From Candidatus Paraprochloron terpiosi LD05 (GTDB lineage: Bacteria > Cyanobacteriota > Cyanobacteriia > Cyanobacteriales > Prochloraceae): a DNA stretch of 64,000 bases. Below the pieces are notes generated by a model. It was not told the origin of the DNA, made no database searches, and worked only from the letters and a program-made list of their open reading frames with translations. Location: assembly GCA_018141785.1 (NCBI GenBank), contig CP073341.1, forward strand, positions 943,118-1,007,117, written 5' to 3'. Shown here piece by piece: positions 53,881-62,849 of this stretch (position 1 is its first letter; the number at the start of each line of letters is the position of its first letter). The position numbers and the translations under genes are program-made.

Positions 53881-54243
53881 ATGGCTCGCTGGCAAAAAAT
53901 GCGGGGAAAAGAAGGAATGCTCTATACCGGTCACGTAATCAGAGACCAAAGACAGGGCAAAGAACTGAGTCGCTGCGGTATTACCAAAGTCAGCTTTGCT
54001 CACATTAGCGATGAGGAAATCCGAGCCTATGTAGGGGACGGGGAACCCCTCACGTGCGCCGGTTGCTTTGCTCTGGAAGGGAAAGGAGGACTATTTGTGG
54101 AATATATAGAAGGTTGTCACAGCAACATTATTGGACTCAGTTTACCCCTGCTGCGCCTCCTTCTGGCTGACTTGGGATACAAAGTGACGGATTTTTGGGA
54201 TAAGATGCTCCGTAATTGTGACTCAACATCACAATCAGGTTAA
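53881..54243 (+). pseudogene. maf: Maf-type nucleotide pyrophosphatase, N-terminus missing
   Basis: The frame matches the C-terminal 60 percent of cyanobacterial Maf: [80 protein letters not shown] and LGYKVTDFW. Intact Maf proteins have about 195-200 residues and begin with the ASASPRR motif plus the first catalytic Glu/Asp region; all that is missing. The initiating ATG corresponds to an internal position of the family. Probably inactive. Confidence 0.75.
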
Positions 54244-54266
54244 AATGATAGCAATATTCAGCAATT

Positions 54267-54686
54267 ATGGCGGCAAATGAAGAATTCAAGGCAAAAATAA
54301 AAGCAGGGAAAATATTTGAAGCTCTCACTCTAGCAATGAGCGAGGCAATTGAGTTGGAAATTACTACCTGGGTAGGAGAGGAGGGAAACACAACCTCGCC
54401 AGATGGATCTGAATCTGGGAAACGGATTCGCACCCGCATTAACCTGGTGGAAGGTAAAATGGAAAATGAAGTCGGCAGCGAGTTTATTGGTAACGGACCT
54501 TATCAAGAACTCCAAGAATTTCACCAGACACAGGTAAAACAAGGACGGCAGATGATTCTGGACAACCTGGAAAGCTTGCAGAAAATGTTTGTAGTTCTGA
54601 GTAATACCCTATGGGACTTGCCTGAAGGACAAACCCTAGAAAAACCAGCACTTGAAGGAGAAGAGCATTATGACGTCCAGCGTTGA
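54267..54686 (+). CDS. Unknown protein A of four-gene operon, paralogue of next gene
   Basis: 139 residues: EFKAKIKAGKIFEALTLAMS, EAIELEITTWVGEEG, KRIRTRINLVEGKMENEVGS, EFIGNGPYQELQEFHQTQVK. Clearly homologous to the N-terminal 130 residues of the next gene (shared AGxxxEALxLAMSxAxELxIT and RTRINLxEGxxENExG blocks). Soluble, acidic and helical, no known domain. First gene of an operon; 23 bases after the maf fragment. Confidence 0.75.
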   Translation: MAANEEFKAKIKAGKIFEALTLAMSEAIELEITTWVGEEGNTTSPDGSESGKRIRTRINLVEGKMENEVGSEFIGNGPYQELQEFHQTQVKQGRQMILDNLESLQKMFVVLSNTLWDLPEGQTLEKPALEGEEHYDVQR

Positions 54687-55740
54687 TTTCAAAGCAGCAC
54701 TGAGAGCGGGAAACCTGGCGGAAGCTTTTGCCCTCGCTATGAGCAAAGCCGTGGAGTTAAATATTACCACTTGGGTAGCATTCCCTGATGATAAAAGGAG
54801 AGGTGAGAGTACCTCTAGGGAACCAAAATCGGGGAATCGTCTGCGCACCCGCATTAATTTAATTGAGGGGGCAATCGAGAATGAAATTGGCGATCGTTTT
54901 ATTGGGAATGGTCCATACAAAGAACTTCAGGAATTTCACGAGCAACAAGTTCGTGATGCTAATTATATCCTCGAGAATAATCTGCAAAGCTTACAAAAAC
55001 TGTTTCGCGCCTTAGCAATACTGAAGCAACAACAGCTGACGAATTCATCCGGAAAACAAGCATTATTCCCGGGTGAGGAAGTAAAAGCCGCTACTACGGT
55101 AAAACTGCAACCAGAAGAAGGATTACCAGAAAAGGAGGATTTAGAATATCCTATTTTAACCTTAGCGGATTTAGAGCCGAAAGAGGAAGACAATTCATAT
55201 GATGAGAAAAGTTCGGACTCCTCCTCAAGATTTAATAACAGCGTAATTGTGACGGCTCCTCACAATCCCCAAGAAGTAGAAAAGCTGGCTAGTGTTGCTT
55301 ATGAAGCTCCTCAACAGGAGGTAATTTCCCGACGGGGAGAAAATTGGGAGACTGATGAACTTGTATCGGAGTCGATGGAGGAAGAAGAGGACGATTGGGA
55401 GGAGTTCTCAGAGGATACCACCGACACTGAACTAATTGAGGACTGGGGAGATTGGATGGTTGAAGAAGAAGCTAACTCCGCCAATATTCCCAAGTTGGAA
55501 TCTTTAGATTTAGATGAGAAGGACGATTGGGACAAGTGCGAAGAAACCAGTCCCTTTACAGAGGTTGCGTCAGAAGAAGAAGAGTTCGATTTAGATCTAG
55601 ACTCTATCCCAGAGGTTGAATTGAGCGATACGGCTTTAGAATACGCGTTGGATTTAGATGGAGAAAATCAGTCCAATCAGGAAAATACCTCGCAGCCAAA
55701 ACCACCAAGGGATCGTCCCAAGGAAGATAACCTGAGATAG
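54670..55740 (+). CDS. Unknown protein B, N-terminal paralogue domain plus acidic tail
   Basis: 356 residues from ATG 54670, with GGAG at 54657-54660; it overlaps the previous gene by 17 bases. Residues 1-125 repeat the fold of protein A (AALRAGNLAEAFALAMSKAV, RTRINLIEGAIENEIGDRFI). Residues 130-356 are very acidic and low in complexity (SMEEEEDDWEEFSEDTTDTE, EEEFDLDLDSIPEVELSD), likely disordered. Such tails often bind basic proteins or calcium. No family recognised. Confidence 0.75.
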   Translation: MTSSVDFKAALRAGNLAEAFALAMSKAVELNITTWVAFPDDKRRGESTSREPKSGNRLRTRINLIEGAIENEIGDRFIGNGPYKELQEFHEQQVRDANYILENNLQSLQKLFRALAILKQQQLTNSSGKQALFPGEEVKAATTVKLQPEEGLPEKEDLEYPILTLADLEPKEEDNSYDEKSSDSSSRFNNSVIVTAPHNPQEVEKLASVAYEAPQQEVISRRGENWETDELVSESMEEEEDDWEEFSEDTTDTELIEDWGDWMVEEEANSANIPKLESLDLDEKDDWDKCEETSPFTEVASEEEEFDLDLDSIPEVELSDTALEYALDLDGENQSNQENTSQPKPPRDRPKEDNLR

Positions 55741-55754
55741 GGAGGATTGTGTCT

Positions 55755-56486
55755 ATGGTACGAAAAAATAACCCAAGGGAACAGCAGGAGCGTCCCACTG
55801 AGCTGGTTAGGAGAAGAGAGGGACTACAATTTGTCCAGTCTTGGCGAGAAGTTCTCCAGGATATTACGGTGGTGGAAGTGAACACCATGGTTGTGGAGAG
55901 TATTACTGGGGATAAGTTTATGCCAATGGATTCATATCGGGAGATTTATACCCTAACCAGCTCCTATTTAGAAGAAAAGGGAGTTCATCCCTCACTGCGG
56001 GAGCGGTATCTGGAATTGCGGCGCAAATTAGAATTAGAATACGCACTTATCCAAGCAGATCTGCCGGAAAATTCTTCCATCCTCACCAATCGCACAGCAA
56101 ATTTGGATACCATCTCCCACACACTGCCGGATCCCACTGAAGCTAATACTGAGGCGGTTATGAAAATAAAAAAGCTGCTGGGGAATAGTCGTTTTTTGCG
56201 TAGCTTGCGCAAAATGAGAGAATTGAAAGCCGCTTTGGACAATCGAAATCGGGCACTACTCAAAAATAATGCCAAAACAGTGTTAACGGATTTAATTTAT
56301 GCCCAGACAATTATTCATTTCGATGGTCAAATTCTCAATCGTTACACCCAAGAAATTTTTGACCATCCCTACAAAGAGCAAATCATAGCAATTCATCAGG
56401 GTGGGGTAGAAGCAGGGACAAAGCAATGGCGATCCCTTTTGGGATTTATTCTGGATTTCATTACAAAGACTGCGCCACGGAAATGA
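55755..56486 (+). CDS. Unknown protein C of the operon, helical
   Basis: 243 residues from ATG 55755, nine bases after a GGAGG site (a GTG two codons earlier would be too close to it). Mostly alpha-helical: LQFVQSWREVLQDITVVEVN, MVVESITGDKFMPMDSYREI, LRKMRELKAALDNRNRALLK and FHDG-like FDGQILNRYTQEIFDHPYKE. No signal peptide or membrane segment, no motif recognised. Its stop overlaps the start of protein D (ATGA). Confidence 0.7.
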   Translation: MVRKNNPREQQERPTELVRRREGLQFVQSWREVLQDITVVEVNTMVVESITGDKFMPMDSYREIYTLTSSYLEEKGVHPSLRERYLELRRKLELEYALIQADLPENSSILTNRTANLDTISHTLPDPTEANTEAVMKIKKLLGNSRFLRSLRKMRELKAALDNRNRALLKNNAKTVLTDLIYAQTIIHFDGQILNRYTQEIFDHPYKEQIIAIHQGGVEAGTKQWRSLLGFILDFITKTAPRK

Positions 56487-57061
56487 ACAAGGCTGAATAC
56501 AGTTCCAAAAACAAGCAGTCACATCTGGATTTGTCTCATAACATTCGGATTGAGTCTTTATGGGAAGGCATTTGTTTGAATTTAGATAAATCTAGTCTTG
56601 TGGCAATAGAAAGAGCCAAAACCGACGGCAGCCAACTCTATCTTTCTCCTCAACAACAAACAGATTTGCGCTGCTATATTTTGTTTGAGGGACAAAATTA
56701 TCTTTTCTCTACTTACTATAAAGAGGAAGCCATAATCCGTAGTTTAATATTTTTGGATGGAGAGATTATTCACCAGATTAGTAACAATTCCCTGGAAAAG
56801 GTGGAATTTGCAGGTAAAATTACTACAGCTCACTACTGGCTGATGGAGCAAATCATAGAACAGGTTAATTTTGATTCTGGAATAGCTAAAAGCTGGTTAA
56901 ATTGGCTTCCTTGGGGAGTATCTTGCTTTATTGTCCTCATAACAGTGCTGATTAATCTAGCCCAGTTTCTATCTCTGCCTTTTTGGCTCATTTTGCTGGC
57001 ACCTTTGCTGATGTGTTGGTTGTTGCAATTGGGGATTAAACGGTTATTAAAAAAATTATAG
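56483..57061 (+). CDS. Unknown protein D of the operon, C-terminal membrane anchor
   Basis: 192 residues from the ATG that overlaps the preceding TGA. The soluble part (LDLSHNIRIESLWEGICLNL, LRCYILFEGQNYLFSTYYKE, EIIHQISNNSLEKVEFAGKI) is followed by two membrane helices (WLPWGVSCFIVLITVLINLA and LPFWLILLAPLLMCWLLQLG) and a basic end KRLLKKL. It could anchor proteins A-C to the membrane. No family recognised. Confidence 0.7.
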   Translation: MNKAEYSSKNKQSHLDLSHNIRIESLWEGICLNLDKSSLVAIERAKTDGSQLYLSPQQQTDLRCYILFEGQNYLFSTYYKEEAIIRSLIFLDGEIIHQISNNSLEKVEFAGKITTAHYWLMEQIIEQVNFDSGIAKSWLNWLPWGVSCFIVLITVLINLAQFLSLPFWLILLAPLLMCWLLQLGIKRLLKKL

Positions 57062-57271
57062 CGCTGCGCGCGGGTACGGGGTTCATAGCTTACGCAAAGC
57101 TTCGCAATCGAGGTTCGAGGAAAGCCAAGTTGAATAAAGGTTTTAGCAATTGTTCTGTTTAATAAGTTTGTAAATACGCCGGCGCTCATTGGCGCTCCTG
57201 CGCTCTCGCCCACGTTATTAGGGCAAATTATAAGTATTCAGGCAATCCCTACACCCTACACCCCACACCCT

Positions 57272-57871
57272 TTAGCTGTGAATTCTCGGTTCGGGGTAGA
57301 GATTTGCCAATAACTCGCTTTCTGCAATTGCCAATTCCTCTAACCGTTGTCCCACTGCGTCTCTGCTAAAATAAGTAGTGGCCAAAACCCAATAAATGCC
57401 ATAGTGACGTGCCTCCGATGCAGTCAAACTGCGATAGAATTTAGCTAAGGCTGGATCACAACAGTGAGTACTCAGTAATCCCAACCTTTCGTGGGATCGA
57501 GCTTCGATTAGGGCAGCAACCAAGAGAGAATCCAGGAATCTTTCCGGTTCTTGACGGCGGATCTGAGCTTTTAAGCCGGCTCCATAGGGGGCTGGTTTCA
57601 AGGGAGCCAGGGGAATGTTCAGGTGTTCTAGCCACTGGTTCACTTGCTCAAAATGTTCCAACTCCTCCTTACAGATCGCCGTTAACTCCCGCACCAACTT
57701 ACTTGAAGATGGATAGCGGAACATCAAATTTAAGGCGACTCCCGCTGCTTTCCGCTCGCAGTGAGAATGATCCAGCAAAATGACGTTTAGATTAGAGAGG
57801 GCTTGTTTAAGCCAAGAATTGCTAGTGGGGTGTTTGAGGATATTAATCTTGGCAGTGGTGTCGGAAAGCAC
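57272..57871 (-). CDS. miaE: tRNA-(ms2io6A)-hydroxylase MiaE
   Basis: Non-heme di-iron monooxygenase that hydroxylates ms2i6A37 in tRNA. 199 residues: LLDHSHCERKAAGVALNLMF and ICKEELEHFEQVNQWLE (first iron-binding pair E-x-x-H), LLVAALIEARSHERLGLLST (second) and LTASEARHYGIYWVLAT. All six ligands appear present. The start is GTG (57869-57871); no in-frame ATG gives the full conserved N-terminus. The 210-base spacer before it in the window contains only short GC-rich repeats. Confidence 0.92.
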   Translation of the reverse strand: MLSDTTAKINILKHPTSNSWLKQALSNLNVILLDHSHCERKAAGVALNLMFRYPSSSKLVRELTAICKEELEHFEQVNQWLEHLNIPLAPLKPAPYGAGLKAQIRRQEPERFLDSLLVAALIEARSHERLGLLSTHCCDPALAKFYRSLTASEARHYGIYWVLATTYFSRDAVGQRLEELAIAESELLANLYPEPRIHS

Positions 57872-57943
57872 GCTATATTAGGTTTAAAATCAACAAAATT
57901 CAATTCCATTATAAAGCAATATACGACCCTTAAAAAAGCAAAA

Positions 57944-58690
57944 ATGACCTACCGTAGAATTTTTATTGGAGATGTTCACGGGCATTACAAGGAACTCATG
58001 CGCTTATTCTCGGCGATGGCTCCTACTCAGGATGACCGCATTTATTTTCTCGGGGACCTAATCGATCGCGGTCCTCAGAGCGCTGAGGTGGTAGACTTTG
58101 TCATGTCCAATCAGTATCATTGCCTTCTGGGGAACCACGAGCTAATGCTACTGGAGGCTATCAATCATGGGGAGTTGGATGAGGGAAGATACCAAGTTTG
58201 GCTCTATAGTGGTGGTATGCCTACTGTTAACAGCTATGACGGTAAAATTCCTGCTGAGCATATCCAATGGATGGAACAGCTGCCACTATACTTAGATTTA
58301 GAGGATATTTGGTTAGTTCATGCTGGGGTGAACCCCCACTTACCCATCGAACAGCAAACAGCTGACGACTTTTGTTGGATTAGAGACGAATTTCACAACA
58401 TTCAGGAGCCTTATTTTCCCGATAAGCTGATTATTACCGGTCACACTATCACCTTTACCATGCCCGGAGTCAAACCTGGGAAAATTGCCTCTGGACCAGG
58501 TTGGCTAAATATAGAGACGGGGGTTTATCATTCCCATAGTGGTTGGTTAACAGCTTTAGATATGAGTCAGGCTCTAGTTTATCAAGTTAATTCCCGCACT
58601 GGTGGTGTGAGGAAAATGCCTCTAGAAAGAGCGATTACTAAAGTCAAGTCTGGTTCCATTCTGTCTCGCTGGTTTCAGAAAATTTCCTAG
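57944..58690 (+). CDS. PPP-type serine/threonine or bis-5'-nucleosyl phosphatase
   Basis: Calcineurin-like metallophosphoesterase of 248 residues from ATG 57944. Motifs: GDVHGHYKELM (GDxHG), IYFLGDLIDRGPQS (GDxxDRG), CLLGNHELMLLEA (GNHE), then LVHAGVNP and ITGHTITF for the last metal ligands. All five motifs of the PPP family are intact. Substrate could be phosphoproteins or Ap4A. Its TAG overlaps in CTAG with the TAG of the convergent Uma2 gene. Confidence 0.9.
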   Translation: MTYRRIFIGDVHGHYKELMRLFSAMAPTQDDRIYFLGDLIDRGPQSAEVVDFVMSNQYHCLLGNHELMLLEAINHGELDEGRYQVWLYSGGMPTVNSYDGKIPAEHIQWMEQLPLYLDLEDIWLVHAGVNPHLPIEQQTADDFCWIRDEFHNIQEPYFPDKLIITGHTITFTMPGVKPGKIASGPGWLNIETGVYHSHSGWLTALDMSQALVYQVNSRTGGVRKMPLERAITKVKSGSILSRWFQKIS

Positions 58691-59277
58691 TTATTTACCT
58701 CCAACTTCACTCGTTGGTAAATATCTTCTAATGAAATGTCCAAGTCCATGGAATCTAATGTTAATATTGCGTTAAACCCTTCATATTCCTTTAAGAGCCA
58801 TTGTCCATCTGCTTTTTTGGCGTACTGTTGGACATAATAACTATATTGGTCTAGGAGAATGTATTCCCGAAACGTGCCAAGAGAGCGATAATAACGGAAC
58901 TTTTCACTACTATCGTAATTACGGGTAGATTTGGATAAAACTTCCCCAATGAGTAGGGGATTTGTAACAGTGGTAGTCCCGGTTTCTTCATAGATTGGTT
59001 CTCCTTGAATTACCATGATATCGGGATAGGTATAAACTCGATAACTGGGTATCCACAAACGAACATCACTCATATATATATAGTAATTTTGCCCCTTTAG
59101 AGTCAAAGGTAATTTTCTGAAAAAGTTACCAGCAATCTGATTGTGATTCGTTGTTCCACCTGTCATAGGTACGATTTCTCCATCTCGATATTCGTTTTTA
59201 AACTCCGCTGCTTCTTCTAATTCTAGGTATTGAGCGGGAGTGAAGTAGGGTTTTTGGGTTTGGACTAACATATTCAT
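58687..59277 (-). CDS. Uma2-family protein, tandem copy 1
   Basis: 196 residues: YFTPAQYLELEEAAEFKNEY, DGEIVPMTGGTTNHNQIAGN, YPDIMVIQGEPIYE (PD), PLLIGEVLSKSTRNYDSSEK (E-x-L-S with Lys) and FREYILLDQYSYYVQQY. It is about 75-80 percent identical to the gene directly upstream (59308), differing mainly in the block after NHN and at the C-terminus. The two genes are separated by 30 bases and probably co-transcribed. Confidence 0.88.
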   Translation of the reverse strand: MNMLVQTQKPYFTPAQYLELEEAAEFKNEYRDGEIVPMTGGTTNHNQIAGNFFRKLPLTLKGQNYYIYMSDVRLWIPSYRVYTYPDIMVIQGEPIYEETGTTTVTNPLLIGEVLSKSTRNYDSSEKFRYYRSLGTFREYILLDQYSYYVQQYAKKADGQWLLKEYEGFNAILTLDSMDLDISLEDIYQRVKLEVNN

Positions 59278-59307
59278 CTATTTCCTTTGGTTATTGGTGT
59301 TATTTCT

Positions 59308-59877
59308 TTAAAAATACACTCGTTGGTAAATATCTTCAAATGAGATGGAAAAGTCCAGGGAATCTAATGTTAATATAGCGTCATCCCCTTGGTATTCCTT
59401 TAATATCCATTCTGGGGGTTTTTTGGTGTATTTTTGGACATAATAACTATATTGATCCAGGAGAATGTATTCTCGAAACGTGCCAAGAGAGCGATAATAA
59501 CGGAACTTTTCACTACTATCGTAATGACGAGTAGATTGGGATAACACTTCCCCAATGAGTAGGGGGTTGGTAACGGTGGTAGTGCCGGTTCCTTCATAGA
59601 TGGGTTCTCCTTGAATTACCATGATATCGGGATAGGTATAAACTCGATAACTGGGTATCCACAAACGAACATCACTCATATATATATCATAATCTTGTCC
59701 CCTGAGGGCGAAATTTAAGTTAGCACAAAAATTTCCGGCAATCTTATTGTGATTGGTGGTTCCCCCTGTCATGGGTACTATTTCTTCATCTCGATATTCG
59801 CTTTTAAACTCCGCTGCTTCTTCTAATTCTAGATATTGGGCTGGGGTGAAGTAGGATTTTTGGGTTTGGACTAACAT
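59308..59877 (-). CDS. Uma2-family protein, tandem copy 2
   Basis: 189 residues, tandem paralogue of the previous gene: SEYRDEEIVPMTGGTTNHNK, IYMSDVRLWIPSYRVYTYPD, LLIGEVLSQSTRHYDSSEK. In this copy the usual Gly of DGE is Glu (RDEEI), and the block after NHNKIAGN differs. As the upstream member it carries the promoter; a CGCAGAGG-type repeat lies at 59922-59958 just upstream. Confidence 0.88.
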   Translation of the reverse strand: MLVQTQKSYFTPAQYLELEEAAEFKSEYRDEEIVPMTGGTTNHNKIAGNFCANLNFALRGQDYDIYMSDVRLWIPSYRVYTYPDIMVIQGEPIYEGTGTTTVTNPLLIGEVLSQSTRHYDSSEKFRYYRSLGTFREYILLDQYSYYVQKYTKKPPEWILKEYQGDDAILTLDSLDFSISFEDIYQRVYF

Positions 59878-59921
59878 ATCACTTTATTTCCTTGGTTTGT
59901 TTCCAATGAGAGTTTTTTTGA

Positions 59922-59958
59922 TTTAACCACAGAGGACGCAGAGAACGCAGAGAGAGTA
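59922..59958. repeat. Short periodic repeat, CGCAGAGA-type unit
   Basis: TTAACCACAGAGGACGCAGA and following GAACGCAGAGAGAG, four units of the 9-10 base family between the Uma2 pair and hisB. Confidence 0.75.
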
Positions 59959-60041
59959 TGGTTTGGCGGTATGAGACTATTTTACAACAAAGCCCAATTC
60001 TACTAACATGGTTGTTATCGCCATCGCAGTAAACAGTTACT

Positions 60042-60662
60042 ATGGAGACTCCAAATCAGGATACAACCTCTTTACCACGGACTGCAACAGTCAAGCGGAC
60101 TACCAAGGAAACAGATGTACAAGTGACCCTCAACCTGGATGGGATAGGTAATTGTACTGCTGATACAGGGATTCCTTTTTTAGATCATATGCTCCACCAA
60201 ATCGCCTCCCACGGACTGATTGACCTGGAAGTGAAAGCAACCGGGGATTTAGAAATTGATGATCACCACACTAATGAAGATGTGGGGATTACCTTGGGAC
60301 AAACTTTGGGTAAAGCGTTAGGCGATCGCAAAGGTATTGTCCGCTTTGGTCATTTCATCGCCCCCCTAGACGAAGCTCTGATTCAAGTTTCCCTGGACTT
60401 TTCCGGGCGACCACATTTGAGTTATAATCTGGAAATTCCCACTCAACGAGTTGGTACCTATGATACCCAGTTAGTGCGGGAGTTCTTCGTCGCAGTAGTA
60501 AACCATAGCAAAATAACCCTACATATTCGCCAATTGGATGGAATTAACTCTCATCATATCATTGAAGCAGCTTTTAAAGCATTTGCTAGAGCAATACGCA
60601 TGGCGATAGAAATAGATCCTCGTCGCCACCGTGCTATTCCTAGTTCTAAAGGTGTATTATAG
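60042..60662 (+). CDS. hisB: Imidazoleglycerol-phosphate dehydratase
   Basis: Sixth step of histidine synthesis, manganese enzyme. 206 residues: [20 protein letters not shown] then [29 protein letters not shown] (metal-binding HHxxE), [31 protein letters not shown] and [16 protein letters not shown] (second HHxxE), ending in [13 protein letters not shown]. Complete and of normal length; monofunctional as expected in cyanobacteria. Confidence 0.97.
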   Translation: METPNQDTTSLPRTATVKRTTKETDVQVTLNLDGIGNCTADTGIPFLDHMLHQIASHGLIDLEVKATGDLEIDDHHTNEDVGITLGQTLGKALGDRKGIVRFGHFIAPLDEALIQVSLDFSGRPHLSYNLEIPTQRVGTYDTQLVREFFVAVVNHSKITLHIRQLDGINSHHIIEAAFKAFARAIRMAIEIDPRRHRAIPSSKGVL

Positions 60663-60697
60663 GGTTCGAGGGGTGAAAAATCCCCCTTCAATAACTT

Positions 60698-60934
60698 TTA
60701 CGGATTTTTTTCATTCTGTCGTTGCGCTACCAATTTCAGAACTTCTACAATCTCTCCTTGACGGCGATCCATATTTTCCAATACCCGATAAATACGGGAC
60801 TGGTTTTGAGTTAAATCAGTCATCAAGCTATAGAATTGAGCACGATCCTGTATGAATTCTCTCATTGAATCTGTTAACGCTTGGATAGAGCGAGCATTGG
60901 ATAGTGCGATCGCCTTTAATTCTTCATCTGTCAT
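60698..60934 (-). CDS. Small coiled-coil protein, 78 aa
   Basis: MTDEELKAIALSNARSIQAL then TDSMREFIQDRAQFYSLMTD, TQNQSRIYRVLENMDRRQGE. Heptad repeats through most of the length point to a coiled-coil oligomer. Proteins of this type with the ANARxIQAL opening are numerous in cyanobacteria, without known role. The ATG is 32 bases past a HIP1 octamer when read on the plus strand. The 285-base spacer that follows holds no gene I recognise. Confidence 0.65.
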   Translation of the reverse strand: MTDEELKAIALSNARSIQALTDSMREFIQDRAQFYSLMTDLTQNQSRIYRVLENMDRRQGEIVEVLKLVAQRQNEKNP

Positions 60935-61219
60935 TTCGGATTCCTTTTTAGATATATATGATAGGATACCATATATAGCAGTTATTGCTGGTATAATTAC
61001 AATATTTTTCCATTTCCTTTGCGCCCTTTTCCAGGGCGAGACTCTTTATCCAGGAAGGTGGTATATTGTGGATAGGATAGGTATTAGGGGGGTGTGGTGG
61101 GTGCGGTCAAAAGTAGTTGATAGAGGAGTGGGCTAATATATGAAATCCCGGCAGGGTTGAAATATTACCAACTGGTTTTGACCACACTCTACCCAACTAC
61201 CTACCCATAGGTTCGATAG

Positions 61220-62842
61220 TCATTGCAAGTTTAGCTTTACTTTATGATAGGCTTCCGCGATAACAGGTAAATCATTGAGGTCAGTTTCTCTATAATATTT
61301 CGAGGTAATATCATAACCGACACGCTCTGCTTGTGCCAAAAAACGCTTTTTGTTATCTCTGGCAGTCTTCTTGAGATATAAAACACAGGTTCTAGCGTTA
61401 GATCCACCAAATGGCTTAAATGATCCAACAGGTAAGCTTATACAACCATGAATATGTGTGTTAGCCTTTACAAAGTTACGAACCTCAGTTTCTGAAACCC
61501 CACTGGCAACACCATGGGGCAAAATAACTAATAAGCGCCCAGTCTCAGGTTTCAATAGTCGAATTGCTCTCTCAAGAACTAGATAGTCTGAACCTTGAGC
61601 AGCTTTACCGCGTCCCAAAATATACCGATTTAGAGTAGTAGAATCTTCATAAAGTATATTGAACGGAGGATTTATGAGAATTACATCAAACTTTGCTGCA
61701 TCATTTTGCTCAAGCTCTGAAAAATTTGTTCTCCGTCTCTCTGTGTTTTCAAAAAAATCTTCTCTGATGGAATCCCTTGTGTAAATATGTTCATAGCCAT
61801 CACCATGCAAAACCATATTTATTTGGCATAAAGTTGCTAGACGCGGATTTATCTCAATTCCCCATAGATTATTCGTTACAAGGTTACTAACTAAACGATC
61901 CTTTTCATTTTGGCTAGAATCAAGAGATCGAATCTTTTTTCGGACATTTATAAACGCCCTAATAAGAAAGCCAGATAAATCAAGGACTTTTTCTCCAATT
62001 TGTATATCAGCTATCTCGACCATGAACTCAACTAATTGTCTTGGAGTTAAATACTGCCCCAAGTCTCCTCGAAGAGTTCCAGTAAGAAAAGCTTCATAAA
62101 CAGAACCAACTACATCTCCTCCAGCTCCAGTTAAGCCAAGTGGTGTCTTAAAACCATAGAGACCAAATGGCTCTAATTCACGAACAATTTTTTTAACAGT
62201 TTCGTTGCTTCTAATTTGAATCTGAGTCCCTGTAGGGAATACATTAAAAGTTCGTTTGGCTTCAGAAAACATCTGCTGTAAGGCTGCTAGAGGGCCAGTG
62301 CCAAGAAGCCATTGAGATGTAAAGCGATTGGGTGCAAGACCTTCAGCAGCTCTTTTCTCTTCATTAAACTTGCAAGTGAGAATTTTAGTTAGCTCATCAA
62401 ATGCAGACTCAGCAATGAGTCCTTCCTTAGCTAGCTCTTTGCGACATTCTCTAAATGCTATTTCTAAGTCACCTTTATTTTCAATAGTTACCAGCAGCCG
62501 CTCAGCAGCTTGCCGCTTCTCTATTTGAATTGTGGTACTAGAAACAGCAAGTATTATGCTTTCAAGTTCTTGTGGCTCAGGCACAGATTCTAAGCCACCA
62601 ATATCATCCCTATCTAGATAATAAACCTCCCAATCACGCCCATTAGTTAAAACGGCAATTGGTGTTGGTGGTTTAAGAAGTTGAGCATAGGAAAGTGCTT
62701 GATTAACATCTTCCTCTCTCAATCGATGCTGAATACGCTTGGTTTCAACCACAAGAGATGGACGTTCTCCGATATAAACAACGATATCAGCTTGTTTTCG
62801 TGCGGCTCGTTCCCTGTAAAAGTCGCGGCGTAAGCCAAACAT
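61220..62842 (-). pseudogene. N6-adenine DNA methylase (HsdM/type I-like) lacking motif I loop and 5' end
   Basis: 540 codons. Residues 15-100 form an HsdR_N-like nuclease-type domain (RKQADIVVYIGERPSLVVET KRI). Residues 240-500 form the N6-methylase: GQYLTPRQLVEFMVEI, then VLDLSGFLIRAF where intact enzymes have VLDxACGxGGFLIRAF, so four residues of the SAM-binding motif I are gone. The catalytic motif IV NPPF is present (VILINPPFNIL). The 5' end is lost where a group II intron begins, at about 62845. With no SAM loop and no N-terminus it is unlikely to be active. Confidence 0.75.
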
Positions 62843-62849
62843 AAGCGGG

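Noticed and set aside
55311..55535. Serine-rich minus-strand frame opposite the acidic tail of protein B
   Set aside because: Antisense of GAA/GAG/GAT codons gives Ser/Phe/Leu runs; no independent evidence of a gene.
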